From: Sandaracinaceae bacterium
GTDB lineage: Bacteria; Myxococcota_A; Polyangia; Polyangiales; Houyiibacteriaceae
Reading direction: 5' to 3'
DNA length: 64,000 bases
Assembly (NCBI GenBank): GCA_020633055.1
Contig: JACKEJ010000010.1
Location: forward strand, 62,001-126,000
Under the pieces are notes generated by a model. The model saw only the letters and a list, made by a program, of their open reading frames with translations, had not been told where the DNA came from and searched no databases. Both the position numbers and the translations under genes were made by a program. Within the stretch, counting starts at the first letter, position 1, and each line of letters begins with the position of its first letter. Below are positions 54,045 to 62,921 of the stretch, one piece after another.

Positions 54045-55192
54045 GAGTCGCCGTCGTCATTCCGACATGCGATCGGCCCGACCTTCTGCCGCGCGCTCTC
54101 GCGAGTGTCGCGGGCCAGCGACGCCCACCAGATGAGGTCATCATCGTCAACGACGGAGTCCGTCCGGTTGATGCGCCCGGAGCCCGCGTGGTTCGGTCCG
54201 GGCCCTACGCTGGGCCGGGCGCCGCGCGGAACGTTGGCGCGGACGCTACGCGGGCGGACGTCATCGCGTTCCTCGACGATGATGACGAATGGCTCCATGA
54301 CTACCTATCGTCCGTGTTGCCGACGTTGGATTCGGCGGACCTCGCGCTGACGTCGTTCATCAAGGAGGGCTCGGGTGGCGAGCGCGTGTTCGAGAAGGTG
54401 CCGCCGACGACGCTCCACGGCGCCGACTGGGTCATTCGGAACCAGGGCCTTCGTGGCTCGAACGTGGTGGTTCGCGGCGACACCTTTCGCCGACTTGGTG
54501 GGTTCGACGAGCTGCTGTCGTGTGGGGAGGACATGGACTTCGCCATACGGGCCGCAGAGGCGCGTGTGAGTTACCGTCGCGTCGCGGAACCTCTCGTCGT
54601 CTATCACGCTCATGATGGCGCGCGCCTGACGTCCCGGGGCCCCAGGCACAGGCAGGCCCATCGAACATGGCTCGCGGCCCAGGGCGACCGACTCGGACCT
54701 GATCAGGTCGCAGCATACCGCGCTCGCACGCAGGAACTATTTGGCGTGGACCCGGGGCCTCCGCCCTCGCTCGTGTGGATACTGGGGCCGCCAGGAGCCG
54801 GGAAGACCACGTGGGCGAAAGGCCACGCCCGCGGCACGGATCGGGTGATGGACGTCGACGAGATCCTGTTTTGGAGGGATGGGGCGGACCTCGGAGTGCG
54901 CACCGCCAAGAGGCACCTCGCGTCGATGGTGCGGAGCGTCGAGGAGCAGCGTCCCGTCGGCGACCGTCGGCTCTTCGTCACGGCGGCCTACCTCGACCCC
55001 GAGGACCTGGGCGTGTTGGGGTCTCGAGAACACGTGATTGGAATCGTTCCTGCGCGCACCCAGTGGATCGCACGCATCGAACGGAGGGACGGCTACGTGC
55101 ATGCCGCCCACGCCGAAGAGCACACCAAGTGGGCAACTCGGTGGGGGATCGGGGCGCGTGCGGCCGACGCGGTGGGGGAGGCAGGGGCGTGA
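54041..55192 (+). CDS. GT2 glycosyltransferase fused to P-loop kinase-like domain
   Basis: 383 residues. The first ~220 are a family 2 GT-A fold: VVIPTCDRPDLLPRAL at the N-terminus, AFLDDDDEW near 77 (DXD metal site), and GEDMDFAIRAAE near 165. From about 245 a P-loop domain follows with WILGPPGAGKTTWAK and VMDVDEILFW, similar to zeta-toxin/polynucleotide-kinase type ATPases (AAA_33). I know of no characterised enzyme with this pairing. It might phosphorylate and transfer a sugar on the same product. Overlaps of 4 bp on both sides. Confidence 0.72.
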   Translation: MRVAVVIPTCDRPDLLPRALASVAGQRRPPDEVIIVNDGVRPVDAPGARVVRSGPYAGPGAARNVGADATRADVIAFLDDDDEWLHDYLSSVLPTLDSADLALTSFIKEGSGGERVFEKVPPTTLHGADWVIRNQGLRGSNVVVRGDTFRRLGGFDELLSCGEDMDFAIRAAEARVSYRRVAEPLVVYHAHDGARLTSRGPRHRQAHRTWLAAQGDRLGPDQVAAYRARTQELFGVDPGPPPSLVWILGPPGAGKTTWAKGHARGTDRVMDVDEILFWRDGADLGVRTAKRHLASMVRSVEEQRPVGDRRLFVTAAYLDPEDLGVLGSREHVIGIVPARTQWIARIERRDGYVHAAHAEEHTKWATRWGIGARAADAVGEAGA

Positions 55193-57444
55193 CGCTTCTC
55201 TCTGGAGGCCGAGTCGACGCGTACTTGTCGCGTCTGCGGACCACCGACATCCAGCACGACGGCCATGGGCTGATGCGCCTGCACGCCGCGCACCTCATGG
55301 CAGTGCCCTATCACAACCTTCGAGGGCTCGGGCAGGAGCTCGGAGAGCCCGCCCCGCTAGAGGAGGCGGTCGACGATGCGATCGCCGGAGTTGGGGGATC
55401 ATCCGACCGGACGACGGTCCCATTCACGTTGCTGCTTCAGAGCTTGGGCTTCGACGCCCGGCTGGTGAGCGCGCAGGTGAAGGAGCCAAACGATCACGTG
55501 GTGTGCGTCGTCACTGTCGGGGGTCGTCGCTTCCTCTGTGATGTCGGCAACGGTTGGCCGTGTCTTCGCCCCTGGGTCCTGGACGCCGATGTCCAAGAGC
55601 AGCAGCACCAAGGCCAGAGATTTCGTTTCGTCCCGAGGAGTCCGCGAGGGCCGGAGTTGCTGCGCGTGTTGCCTGATGGGACCACCAGGACAGCGTGCGT
55701 GGTGGATGCGGCGCTTCGGCTGCATGGTGGAGCTCCGCTCGGAGGAGCGTCCCATACGCTGCGGGCGACGTCCGTTCGTACCGATGTGGTCCTCAGCTTG
55801 TCTGGACTGACCTACCGGAGGGATACGCGGTTCGGTCGGTTCGAGCGTAGGGTCTGCGGCCGCGAGGGTCTCGAGGCACTCCTCGTGGGTCCTTTCGGTC
55901 TGCCCTTGGCGCTGGTGGGTCGGGCGCTGGATCACGTGGCTCGCTGGCGTCCAGACCTGCTCGTTCGGCCACGGTGGTTCGCGCTGGGTTGTGGGGAGAT
56001 CGGCCAGAGCGCGGGCCTTCCCGTACCGCCACGACGGGTCGTTCCCGACGTGCTGATCACGCTGGCAACCGTGGGTCGCGAGGCGTCTGTTTCGCGATTG
56101 TTGGACTCCCTGGATGCCGAGGTCCGGGAGTCTGGTTACCCCGGACGAGTCGGTGCCCTCATCGTCGACAACCACGATGCGCCACGAGCCGCGACGACCG
56201 TCTCCAAGGGCGGAACCACGCACTACCGAATTCCCATCACCAACTTGCGGGCTACGTTGGACGAAGCTGCCGCTGCCGGAGCGATCCCGGCCTGGCGGGA
56301 CGGATCGCCCGCGCCCATCGGGGTGGCGCGCACCGCGCAACTCGCCGCCCTCCGCGCGCATCTCGAGGTGCCTCTGGTCGGCCTCCCCCACCCGACGAAC
56401 CATCCCACGGTGGTGTGGATGGTGGATGACGACGTTGCGTTCTGTCAGCTCGGAGCCGACGGTGAGCCGCGGCGGCGCACGAACCTTTTGTACCGTGCGG
56501 CCAGGTACTGGGCCGAAATGCCGCAGCACGCCGTTGTTCTCGGAACGTTCACCGGTGACCCTCCAGTGCCCGGGTTGGACTGTCTGGAAGGACAGCTCTC
56601 GGACCTCGTTGCGTGCGTGCGGGGCTTGTTGGCTGTGGGGCCATATGGCTCATGGCAGCCGCCCCCCACTCCCGCGCCAGTCTTCGACGCGTACTACGAC
56701 CTTACCGAGTCCGAGCGTCCTGGCTCGCGGACGACCTGGCCCTACGCCGCGCACCAAGTTGGTGAGCCTGCGCGAGCGGTTGCGCTTCGACTCCTGCTGG
56801 ACATCCCACGACTGCTCGACGGTCAACAGCTGACTCGCCCCCTGACCTGGGATGGGGACGACGCAGACCCCAGGCCCTCGATGCGACGAGGTGGAAACGC
56901 GTTGTTCCTCGACCTCGACGCCTTGTTCCGTTGGCCGACACCGGTACTGACGACCAGCGACGGTGTGACCACGCGTCGGGCCGACACGATCTGGGCGGCG
57001 CTCGCAGCGGCAGATGACCCCACGGCCGTGGTGGAGGCGACGCTCCCTCTTCTTCATGGCCGTGAAGGGCAGCGTGCAGAACTCGGCACGGACCCGTCGG
57101 TCGACGCCGCGCTGCATTCCGCGGCGCAGCTACGGGGAGTCGTTCTCGCGCGGGCAGTTGCTGGGCGACGCTCGATCCCACAAGAGCTTGCGGCCCGTGA
57201 ACGCAAGGTCTCCGCACACCGTGCCCGAGTGCGGCGTCGTCTGGTCGATCTGGGTCAGTGGGTTAGGGAGTTCCTCGCGTGGCATTGCGAAGACATCGAC
57301 GAGGCCATCGAGCCGGCGTTGAGGGCGCTCCACGAGCTCGGGCGTCGCACGGAACGCGAGATCCCAGCGGGTGACCCTGCGGAGCTCGAAGCGTTCGTAC
57401 GCGACCTTCCCGCTTCGACCGAAGCGTGGCGAGGAATCTGGTGA
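55189..57444 (+). CDS. NAT-like acyltransferase domain (Ser for Cys) fused to GT-A-like domain
   Basis: 751 residues from a GTG within the preceding stop. Residues 1-~270 match the arylamine N-acetyltransferase layout: YLSRL start, VPYHNLRGLG, GVGGSSDRTTVPF where the family has RGGxC, then LLQSLGFDARLVSAQV, His103 in DHVVCVV and Asp118 in FLCDVGNGW. The catalytic Cys position is Ser72, with His and Asp in place. From ~285 a glycosyltransferase-like domain begins (VLITLATVGREASVSRLL), with VVWMVDDDVAF near 405 as a DXD-like site. The last ~150 residues are helical. Not a known fusion to me. Confidence 0.62.
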   Translation: MTLLSGGRVDAYLSRLRTTDIQHDGHGLMRLHAAHLMAVPYHNLRGLGQELGEPAPLEEAVDDAIAGVGGSSDRTTVPFTLLLQSLGFDARLVSAQVKEPNDHVVCVVTVGGRRFLCDVGNGWPCLRPWVLDADVQEQQHQGQRFRFVPRSPRGPELLRVLPDGTTRTACVVDAALRLHGGAPLGGASHTLRATSVRTDVVLSLSGLTYRRDTRFGRFERRVCGREGLEALLVGPFGLPLALVGRALDHVARWRPDLLVRPRWFALGCGEIGQSAGLPVPPRRVVPDVLITLATVGREASVSRLLDSLDAEVRESGYPGRVGALIVDNHDAPRAATTVSKGGTTHYRIPITNLRATLDEAAAAGAIPAWRDGSPAPIGVARTAQLAALRAHLEVPLVGLPHPTNHPTVVWMVDDDVAFCQLGADGEPRRRTNLLYRAARYWAEMPQHAVVLGTFTGDPPVPGLDCLEGQLSDLVACVRGLLAVGPYGSWQPPPTPAPVFDAYYDLTESERPGSRTTWPYAAHQVGEPARAVALRLLLDIPRLLDGQQLTRPLTWDGDDADPRPSMRRGGNALFLDLDALFRWPTPVLTTSDGVTTRRADTIWAALAAADDPTAVVEATLPLLHGREGQRAELGTDPSVDAALHSAAQLRGVVLARAVAGRRSIPQELAARERKVSAHRARVRRRLVDLGQWVREFLAWHCEDIDEAIEPALRALHELGRRTEREIPAGDPAELEAFVRDLPASTEAWRGIW

Positions 57445-58463
57445 AGGTCATCGTGACAGGAGGCGCCTTCGACGAGCGCGGCGATGGTCTCGTCTGGCTG
57501 GCAGATTTCGCCGCTGAGCGCGCCGATGTGCTCGTACGGTGGAAGCCCCCGGAACAATTGAGGGTCGCCGCGAAAGGGTTCGCCGGCGGCAGTCTCGGAG
57601 ACGACGGTCTCCTCTACGTTGCCGCCCACGCCGCGGTGGTGCGGATCGACCCGAGGTGTGCGGAAGTCACCGGCCTGCTGCACCAGCCGTGCATGAACGA
57701 CCTGCACCACGTCGCCGTGGTCGGAGGGCACCTCTACGTCGCGAACACCGGCCTCGGCGCCGTCGATGTCTTCACGGTCAGCGGGGAGTTCATGGGAAGT
57801 CACAGCCTCCTCCCCGCGTGGGCGAACTCGAAGCGCATGCACGGAGAGCGCGCGCCCGAACCCTTGACCCGTGCACACTTGGCATGGTCGGGGACGCCGC
57901 CGACATCATGGCCCGAGTCCGCAGATCGAGGCGATGGCTACTTCACGTCGTCTCGTGAGCCACAGGCGTTTCACCAGCGCAAAGTGCCCGACCATCTTCA
58001 TGTGAACCACGTGGTGTCACTCGACGGCCGGCTGCTCGCCACGTGCTTTGCCGATGGGTCGCTGCGTGACCTGCGGACGTTCGAGGTCGCAGCGAGCGTA
58101 GGCCGACCCTTCGTTCATGACGGAGTCGTGCATGGCAGTTCGCTATGGCTCACGTCGGTCGACGGCACCGTTTTCGAGCTCGATCGCCGGACGCTGGGTG
58201 CCCGACGGACGCTGGATGCATGTGGGTCGCGTCATCGCGGTTGGTGCCGTGGGCTCGCGGTGACCTCCGAACACCTCATGGTGGGCCTCACCGAGTCGCG
58301 ACGAGGCGGGTCGCTGCAGCAGCCCTGGGCACAGGTCGAGACCAGCGGGACCGAGACGAGCGTGCTTCTTCTCGACAAGGCCGGTGGCCGTCTGCTCGCG
58401 CGTGTCGAGATCAAGGACAGGGACCGTCACACGAAGCTATACAGCGTGCTCCCAACGACATGA
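57441..58463 (+). CDS. Beta-propeller-like protein
   Basis: 340 residues from GTG 57441 (overlapping the previous stop); GTG 57426 would add five. Repeating strand pairs such as LVWLADFAAERADVLVRW, GLLYVAAHAAVVRIDP, HLYVANTGLGAVDVF and SLWLTSVDGTVFELD are the pattern of a six- or seven-bladed propeller (NHL/quinoprotein or DUF4915-like). No signal peptide, so cytoplasmic. His/Cys-rich spots (NDLHHVAVV, HRGWCRGLAV) could bind metal. Role in the operon unknown. Confidence 0.55.
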   Translation: MKVIVTGGAFDERGDGLVWLADFAAERADVLVRWKPPEQLRVAAKGFAGGSLGDDGLLYVAAHAAVVRIDPRCAEVTGLLHQPCMNDLHHVAVVGGHLYVANTGLGAVDVFTVSGEFMGSHSLLPAWANSKRMHGERAPEPLTRAHLAWSGTPPTSWPESADRGDGYFTSSREPQAFHQRKVPDHLHVNHVVSLDGRLLATCFADGSLRDLRTFEVAASVGRPFVHDGVVHGSSLWLTSVDGTVFELDRRTLGARRTLDACGSRHRGWCRGLAVTSEHLMVGLTESRRGGSLQQPWAQVETSGTETSVLLLDKAGGRLLARVEIKDRDRHTKLYSVLPTT

Positions 58464-59056
58464 CCAAACCTAGCGAATCGCCAAGTCGCGACGCGGAATC
58501 GAGCCCGTCGTCGCTCATGAGACCACGACTGCCCGTCGCGGCGGTCGTCGGCGCGAGGTCCGCGTCGGCATCGGCGCTTGTCGTGGCCGAGAGCCTCGGG
58601 ACGGGCCTGGTGGACGCTGGCTTTCGTCTTGTCACGGGAGGCATGGGAGGCGTGATGGAGGCGGCGTCCCGTGGGGCGCGGCGGTCGCCCCGCTGGACGG
58701 ATGGCGCGGTGGTCGGTGTCCTCCCTGGCCTGTCCGCGTCCGATGCGAACTCCTTCGTCGACATCGTGATTCCGACCGGTATGAACTACGCACGCAACGT
58801 CATCGTCGTCGCGATGGCCGACGTCGTAGTCGCCCTCGGAGGCGGCTCGGGGACGCTGAGCGAGATCGCTCTCGCGTGGCAGCACGGCAAGCCTATCGTC
58901 GCGCTGGATATCGGCGAAGGGTGGAGCTCACGCCTTGCAGGAGAGCAACTGGACCATCGTCGGAGGGACGTCGTTCACCGCGCGGGCTGCGTAGGAGACG
59001 CCGTCGAGCTCGCTGCGCGACTCGTCGGCACCGTTGAGGGTAGCCGTGGATTCTGA
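58460..59056 (+). CDS. LOG/TIGR00725-type Rossmann protein (possible nucleotide N-glycosidase)
   Basis: 198 residues. After a disordered ~25-residue start: AAVVGARSASASA, VTGGMGGVMEAASRGA near 65-80, MNYARNVIVVAMADVVVALGG and GSGTLSEIALAWQHGKP. These are the motifs of the LOG-like superfamily, whose members release bases from nucleoside 5'-monophosphates or sense nucleotides (SLOG). The TIGR00725 branch has no proven activity. Start overlaps the previous stop; end overlaps the methyltransferase by 11 bp. Confidence 0.75.
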   Translation: MTKPSESPSRDAESSPSSLMRPRLPVAAVVGARSASASALVVAESLGTGLVDAGFRLVTGGMGGVMEAASRGARRSPRWTDGAVVGVLPGLSASDANSFVDIVIPTGMNYARNVIVVAMADVVVALGGGSGTLSEIALAWQHGKPIVALDIGEGWSSRLAGEQLDHRRRDVVHRAGCVGDAVELAARLVGTVEGSRGF

Positions 59057-59714
59057 GCCAGAGCTCTCCGAGCGACTGCGCTGGACGCTCGCGTGGCAGT
59101 CGCAACACCTCGCGCCAGAGCTGGAGAGGCCCGACGCGGAGCGTCGACTGCGGAGCTTCTGGCGCGAGACACGGCGCATGGACGATGTGATCGAGTTGGT
59201 GCGACCCCACGGGGCATCGACAGCGATCGACGTTGGGGGTGGGATGACGACGCCTCTCCGATGGATTCCGGGTCGGAATCTCTGCGTTGACCCGCTCGCC
59301 GAGCACTACGCACGCCTGACGTCGCTACCGCTCGAGGGCGTCGACTATCTGGCGGGTGGCGGAGAGTCTCTTCCAGTCGAGCGAGAGACGATCGACCTCG
59401 TGATCTGCACCAACTGCATCGACCACACCGACGATCCTGCGGCGATCGTAGCGGAGGTGCGCCGCGTCCTTCGACCCGGGGGTTGGTTCTGGTTCACGTG
59501 CGAGGAACATGAGATTGGTGCGAAGCGGAACGCTGGGCATCCACACGCGCTGAACCGTGCTGACATACGAGGCCTCTTGAACGGCCTCGACGTCGTTCTC
59601 GATTGGGAGGAACCGTGGCGCGGCGTCCTGCGGTATCTCGTGGGCAGCGAACCTGCCCCTACGTTCGAGCTGGGATTCCTGGCGCGAAAGCCGGAGGTCG
59701 CGAATGACGAGTGA
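59046..59714 (+). CDS. Class I SAM-dependent methyltransferase
   Basis: 222 residues from GTG 59046, chosen because GAGGG lies just upstream (TTG 59034 is possible). Motif I STAIDVGGGMTTPL near 55, DLVICTNCIDHTDDP near 115 and the post-II strand RRVLRPGGWFWFTCEEHE are typical of the Methyltransf_11 fold. Acceptor unknown. Overlaps both neighbours by 11 bp. Confidence 0.8.
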   Translation: MDSEPELSERLRWTLAWQSQHLAPELERPDAERRLRSFWRETRRMDDVIELVRPHGASTAIDVGGGMTTPLRWIPGRNLCVDPLAEHYARLTSLPLEGVDYLAGGGESLPVERETIDLVICTNCIDHTDDPAAIVAEVRRVLRPGGWFWFTCEEHEIGAKRNAGHPHALNRADIRGLLNGLDVVLDWEEPWRGVLRYLVGSEPAPTFELGFLARKPEVANDE

Positions 59715-60627
59715 GAACGCCGGGACACGCCTGCTGATGCTTCACCGGGTGCTACCTGATGCTCCGGCCGCGTTCGGGCTGCCTAGCTGCTATCGAATCC
59801 GTGGGACTGCCATTACGCCAGCGGAGCTGCTGGGGATTCTCGAGCGAACGGCAGATGTGATTTCGCTCGGGGAGCTCGAGCGGACGCTCGCCGATGGATA
59901 CGAACCGCCCCGCGGGCGGATCCTTACCTTCGATGACGGCTACCGCGAGCACCACGACGTCGTTGCGCCGCTGCTCGAGTCTCGAGGGGTTACTGCGACT
60001 TTCTACGTGGCTACGCAGATGCACGCCGAGGGGGCCGTCGCCGCCGTCGACGCGTGGTACTGGGCGCTCGACAACGCGACGCGACCCATGGCGACCATGC
60101 GGTTGCCGACTGGTACCGAGTTCCGGGGTGCGGTTGATCGCTTGGAGGGGAAGACCGCGTGGGTCGCGGGCGCACCGAAGATGGCCTTGCTTGCGGCTAC
60201 GCCGGAGCAGCAACGCGTCATGGTTTCGACCCTGGCGGACTCTCTCGGCTGCGGACTTCCCGAGGATCTCGCTGCTCGACTCTACATGCGGCGAGAAGAG
60301 TGGAGAGATCTAGCCGCACGCGGACACCGCATAGGCGCACACAGCGTTCATCATCCGCGCCTCACCCAGCTCGACGCCCACGCGCTTCAACGCGAAGTAG
60401 AGGAATCGGTGCGCACCGTCGCCGAACTAGGGGAGCCGGTCGCCTTCGCGTACCCTGACGGGGCGCTCGATGACCGAGTGGTCGCGGCTGTCCGCCGGGC
60501 TGGAGTCTCGTCGGCCGTTACATGCATGCCGGGGGTCGCTACGGCAGGCGTCGAGTTGTTGCGGCTTCCGCGTGAGTTCGTGAGCCCCTCGCCGGATGGT
60601 GTGCGACCTTTGGCGTGCCCTCAGTAG
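59704..60627 (+). CDS. Polysaccharide deacetylase (CE4/NodB-like)
   Basis: 307 residues. NodB motifs: TFDDGYREHHD near 76 (catalytic and metal Asp), HRIGAHSVHHPRL near 209 (two His metal ligands) and AFAYPDGALDD near 240. It removes N- or O-acyl groups from sugars using a metal ion. No signal peptide, so it probably acts on an intracellular, perhaps small, glycoside rather than the cell wall. Last gene of the overlapping run; 264 bp without a gene follow. Confidence 0.82.
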   Translation: MTSENAGTRLLMLHRVLPDAPAAFGLPSCYRIRGTAITPAELLGILERTADVISLGELERTLADGYEPPRGRILTFDDGYREHHDVVAPLLESRGVTATFYVATQMHAEGAVAAVDAWYWALDNATRPMATMRLPTGTEFRGAVDRLEGKTAWVAGAPKMALLAATPEQQRVMVSTLADSLGCGLPEDLAARLYMRREEWRDLAARGHRIGAHSVHHPRLTQLDAHALQREVEESVRTVAELGEPVAFAYPDGALDDRVVAAVRRAGVSSAVTCMPGVATAGVELLRLPREFVSPSPDGVRPLACPQ

Positions 60628-60891
60628 GACGCCCTCTTGGATCTAGGATTTCTACGTTCGCGACACCGACGATCTCCTTTCGCCGTCCACCTGTACCGTC
60701 GCGCCATGGAGCCGCACGCCCCGCGGCACCGTTAGCATCACGATGCCCGCAACGGCAGAGCGGACACGAACTTCGCAATCGACGGCCCTGCATGGCGCCT
60801 CATCGTGCTGGTTCTCGCCGCGACCGACACGGTAGCCTTCCCCACGGCCGAGATCGTCGCACCCCGCGACGCGCGCCGAGACAAGGAGACC

Positions 60892-62763
60892 ATGGCGACG
60901 TTCGACTCCACCAAGACGCGGCTCGCGACCGTGCTCGACGACATCATGAGCGGGAAGATCCAGCTCCCGGACTTCCAGCGCGGCTGGGTCTGGGACGACG
61001 AGCACATCCGCTCGCTGCTCGTGTCCATCGCCCGCGCGTTCCCAATCGGCGCCGTGATGCTGCTCGAGACCGGGGGCGACGCGCGCTTCAAGGTCCGGCC
61101 GGTGGAGGGTGTCACCGGGCTCCACCCGGCGACCTCGGCGGACCTCGCGGAGAAGCTGATCTTGGACGGGCAGCAGCGCCTCACCTCTCTCACCCAGGTG
61201 CTCAAGATGCACACGCCCGTCCTCACGAAGGACCCGAAGAAGCGCGTCCTGCGGCGCCACTACTACATCGATATCGATATGGCGCTCTCCGGCCCGGAGC
61301 ACTACGACGAAGCGGTGATCGGGGTCGATGAGGAGCGCACCCTGCGCACGAACTTTGGACGGGACATCACGCTCGACCTCTCTTCGTCGGAGAAGGAGTA
61401 CGCGAACCTCCACTTCCCATGCGACCAGATCCTGAACTCGGACGCTTGGGAACAGGGGCTCCACGAGCATCGGCCCGACCGGTTCGGCGCGTACATGACG
61501 TTCCGCAAGACCGTCCTAGAGCAGTTCCGCAGCTACGACGTGCCGGTCATCGAGCTGAAGAAGGACAACACCAAGGAGGCGGTCTGCCTGGTGTTCGAGA
61601 AGGTGAACACCGGTGGCGTCCAGCTTTCCGTCTTTGAGCTGGTCACCGCGACGTATGCGGCCGACGGTGTGAACCTCCGCGACGAGTGGTACGGCAACGC
61701 AAGCGACGGCATCGAGGGGATCGGGCCGAGGCTCCACCACCAGCCGCTCCTCCGCGACGTGCAGCCGACCGACTTCCTGCAAGGATTGTCGCTACTGCAC
61801 ACGTACGCCCGTCGGCGCGCCGACCTCGCCGACGGGAAGACGGGGAAGCAGGTCACAGGCGTGAGCGCGAAGCGGGAGTCCGTGCTGGGCCTCCCACTGT
61901 CGGCGTACAAGAGCCTGCGCGAGCCTCTGTTCCGCGGGTTCTGGCTGGCGGCCAAGTTCCTTCGCAAGGAGTCCTTCTTCTCGCGACGGGACACCCCGTA
62001 CCGCACGCAGCTCGTGCCGCTCGCGTGCATCCTGACGCTCCTCGAGGACCGCTGGCTGGAGCCAAAGGCGTACGACCGGCTCGCGCGCTGGTTTTGGTCC
62101 GGGGTGCTCGGCGAACTCTACGGCGGCGCCGTCGAGACGCGGATGGGGAACGACCTACAGGAAGTCATGGCGTGGATCGATGGGTCCGAGGTCGAGCCGG
62201 GCACCGTCCGTGACGCGAACTTCCAGCCGGCACGCCTCGACACGCTGCGCTCACGCAACAGCGCGGCGTACAAGGGAATCCACGTGCTGATCCAGCGCAA
62301 TGGCGCGAAGGACTGGTTTTGGAAGACGACAATCCGAGAGCTGGACGAAACGGATTGGGAGGAGTGCAAGCTCGACATCCACCACGTCTTCCCAAAGGAC
62401 TGGTGCCAGAAGCGCGGGATCCCGCCGAAGCGCTTCGACTCGATCCTCAACAAGACGCCCATCTCCTACAAGGCGAACCGCATGATCGGCGGACGCGCGC
62501 CCAGCGCGTACCTGGAGCAGCTCGCGGCGCACGCGCAGGTCCAGCTCGACAGCGCAGCGATGGACGCGTTGCTCGCGACCCACTTCCTAGACCCGGGCTT
62601 CCTTCGGAGCGACGACTACGACGGCTTCATCGAGGCGCGCCGGCGGACGCTCTTGGCCGAGATCTCTCGCGTGATGGGGAAGCCGCTTGTCGCGAGCGAA
62701 GAGCCAGGGGTGGACGATGGAGACGAGGACGACAGCGGCGAAAACGACGACGTCGTCGACTGA
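60892..62763 (+). CDS. GmrSD-type type IV restriction protein (DUF262-DUF1524 fusion)
   Basis: 623 residues, ATG with AAGGAGA upstream. The N-terminal DUF262 domain has LPDFQRGWVW near 25 and LILDGQQRLTSL near 88, the ParB/sulfiredoxin-like NTP-binding site. The C-terminal domain has LDIHHVFPKDW near 493 and a later Asn in SILNKTPIS, an HNH-type DUF1524 nuclease. GmrSD enzymes cut phage DNA with modified bases. It stands alone with its own ribosome site and ends the defence block. Confidence 0.85.
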   Translation: MATFDSTKTRLATVLDDIMSGKIQLPDFQRGWVWDDEHIRSLLVSIARAFPIGAVMLLETGGDARFKVRPVEGVTGLHPATSADLAEKLILDGQQRLTSLTQVLKMHTPVLTKDPKKRVLRRHYYIDIDMALSGPEHYDEAVIGVDEERTLRTNFGRDITLDLSSSEKEYANLHFPCDQILNSDAWEQGLHEHRPDRFGAYMTFRKTVLEQFRSYDVPVIELKKDNTKEAVCLVFEKVNTGGVQLSVFELVTATYAADGVNLRDEWYGNASDGIEGIGPRLHHQPLLRDVQPTDFLQGLSLLHTYARRRADLADGKTGKQVTGVSAKRESVLGLPLSAYKSLREPLFRGFWLAAKFLRKESFFSRRDTPYRTQLVPLACILTLLEDRWLEPKAYDRLARWFWSGVLGELYGGAVETRMGNDLQEVMAWIDGSEVEPGTVRDANFQPARLDTLRSRNSAAYKGIHVLIQRNGAKDWFWKTTIRELDETDWEECKLDIHHVFPKDWCQKRGIPPKRFDSILNKTPISYKANRMIGGRAPSAYLEQLAAHAQVQLDSAAMDALLATHFLDPGFLRSDDYDGFIEARRRTLLAEISRVMGKPLVASEEPGVDDGDEDDSGENDDVVD

Positions 62764-62921
62764 ACCGGGGAGGACGAACAGTCGCTCGCCGTCCCAAGTG
62801 TAGTCCACCGCGCATCCAACCCCCGTCGTCTCCCCCGGCTCCGCGAGTTGCGCTACGGTCCGCGCCGAGCACGCCCGGAGGACGCAGGCGTGCGACGAGC
62901 GGAGCCGTGCAAGGAGTGACT

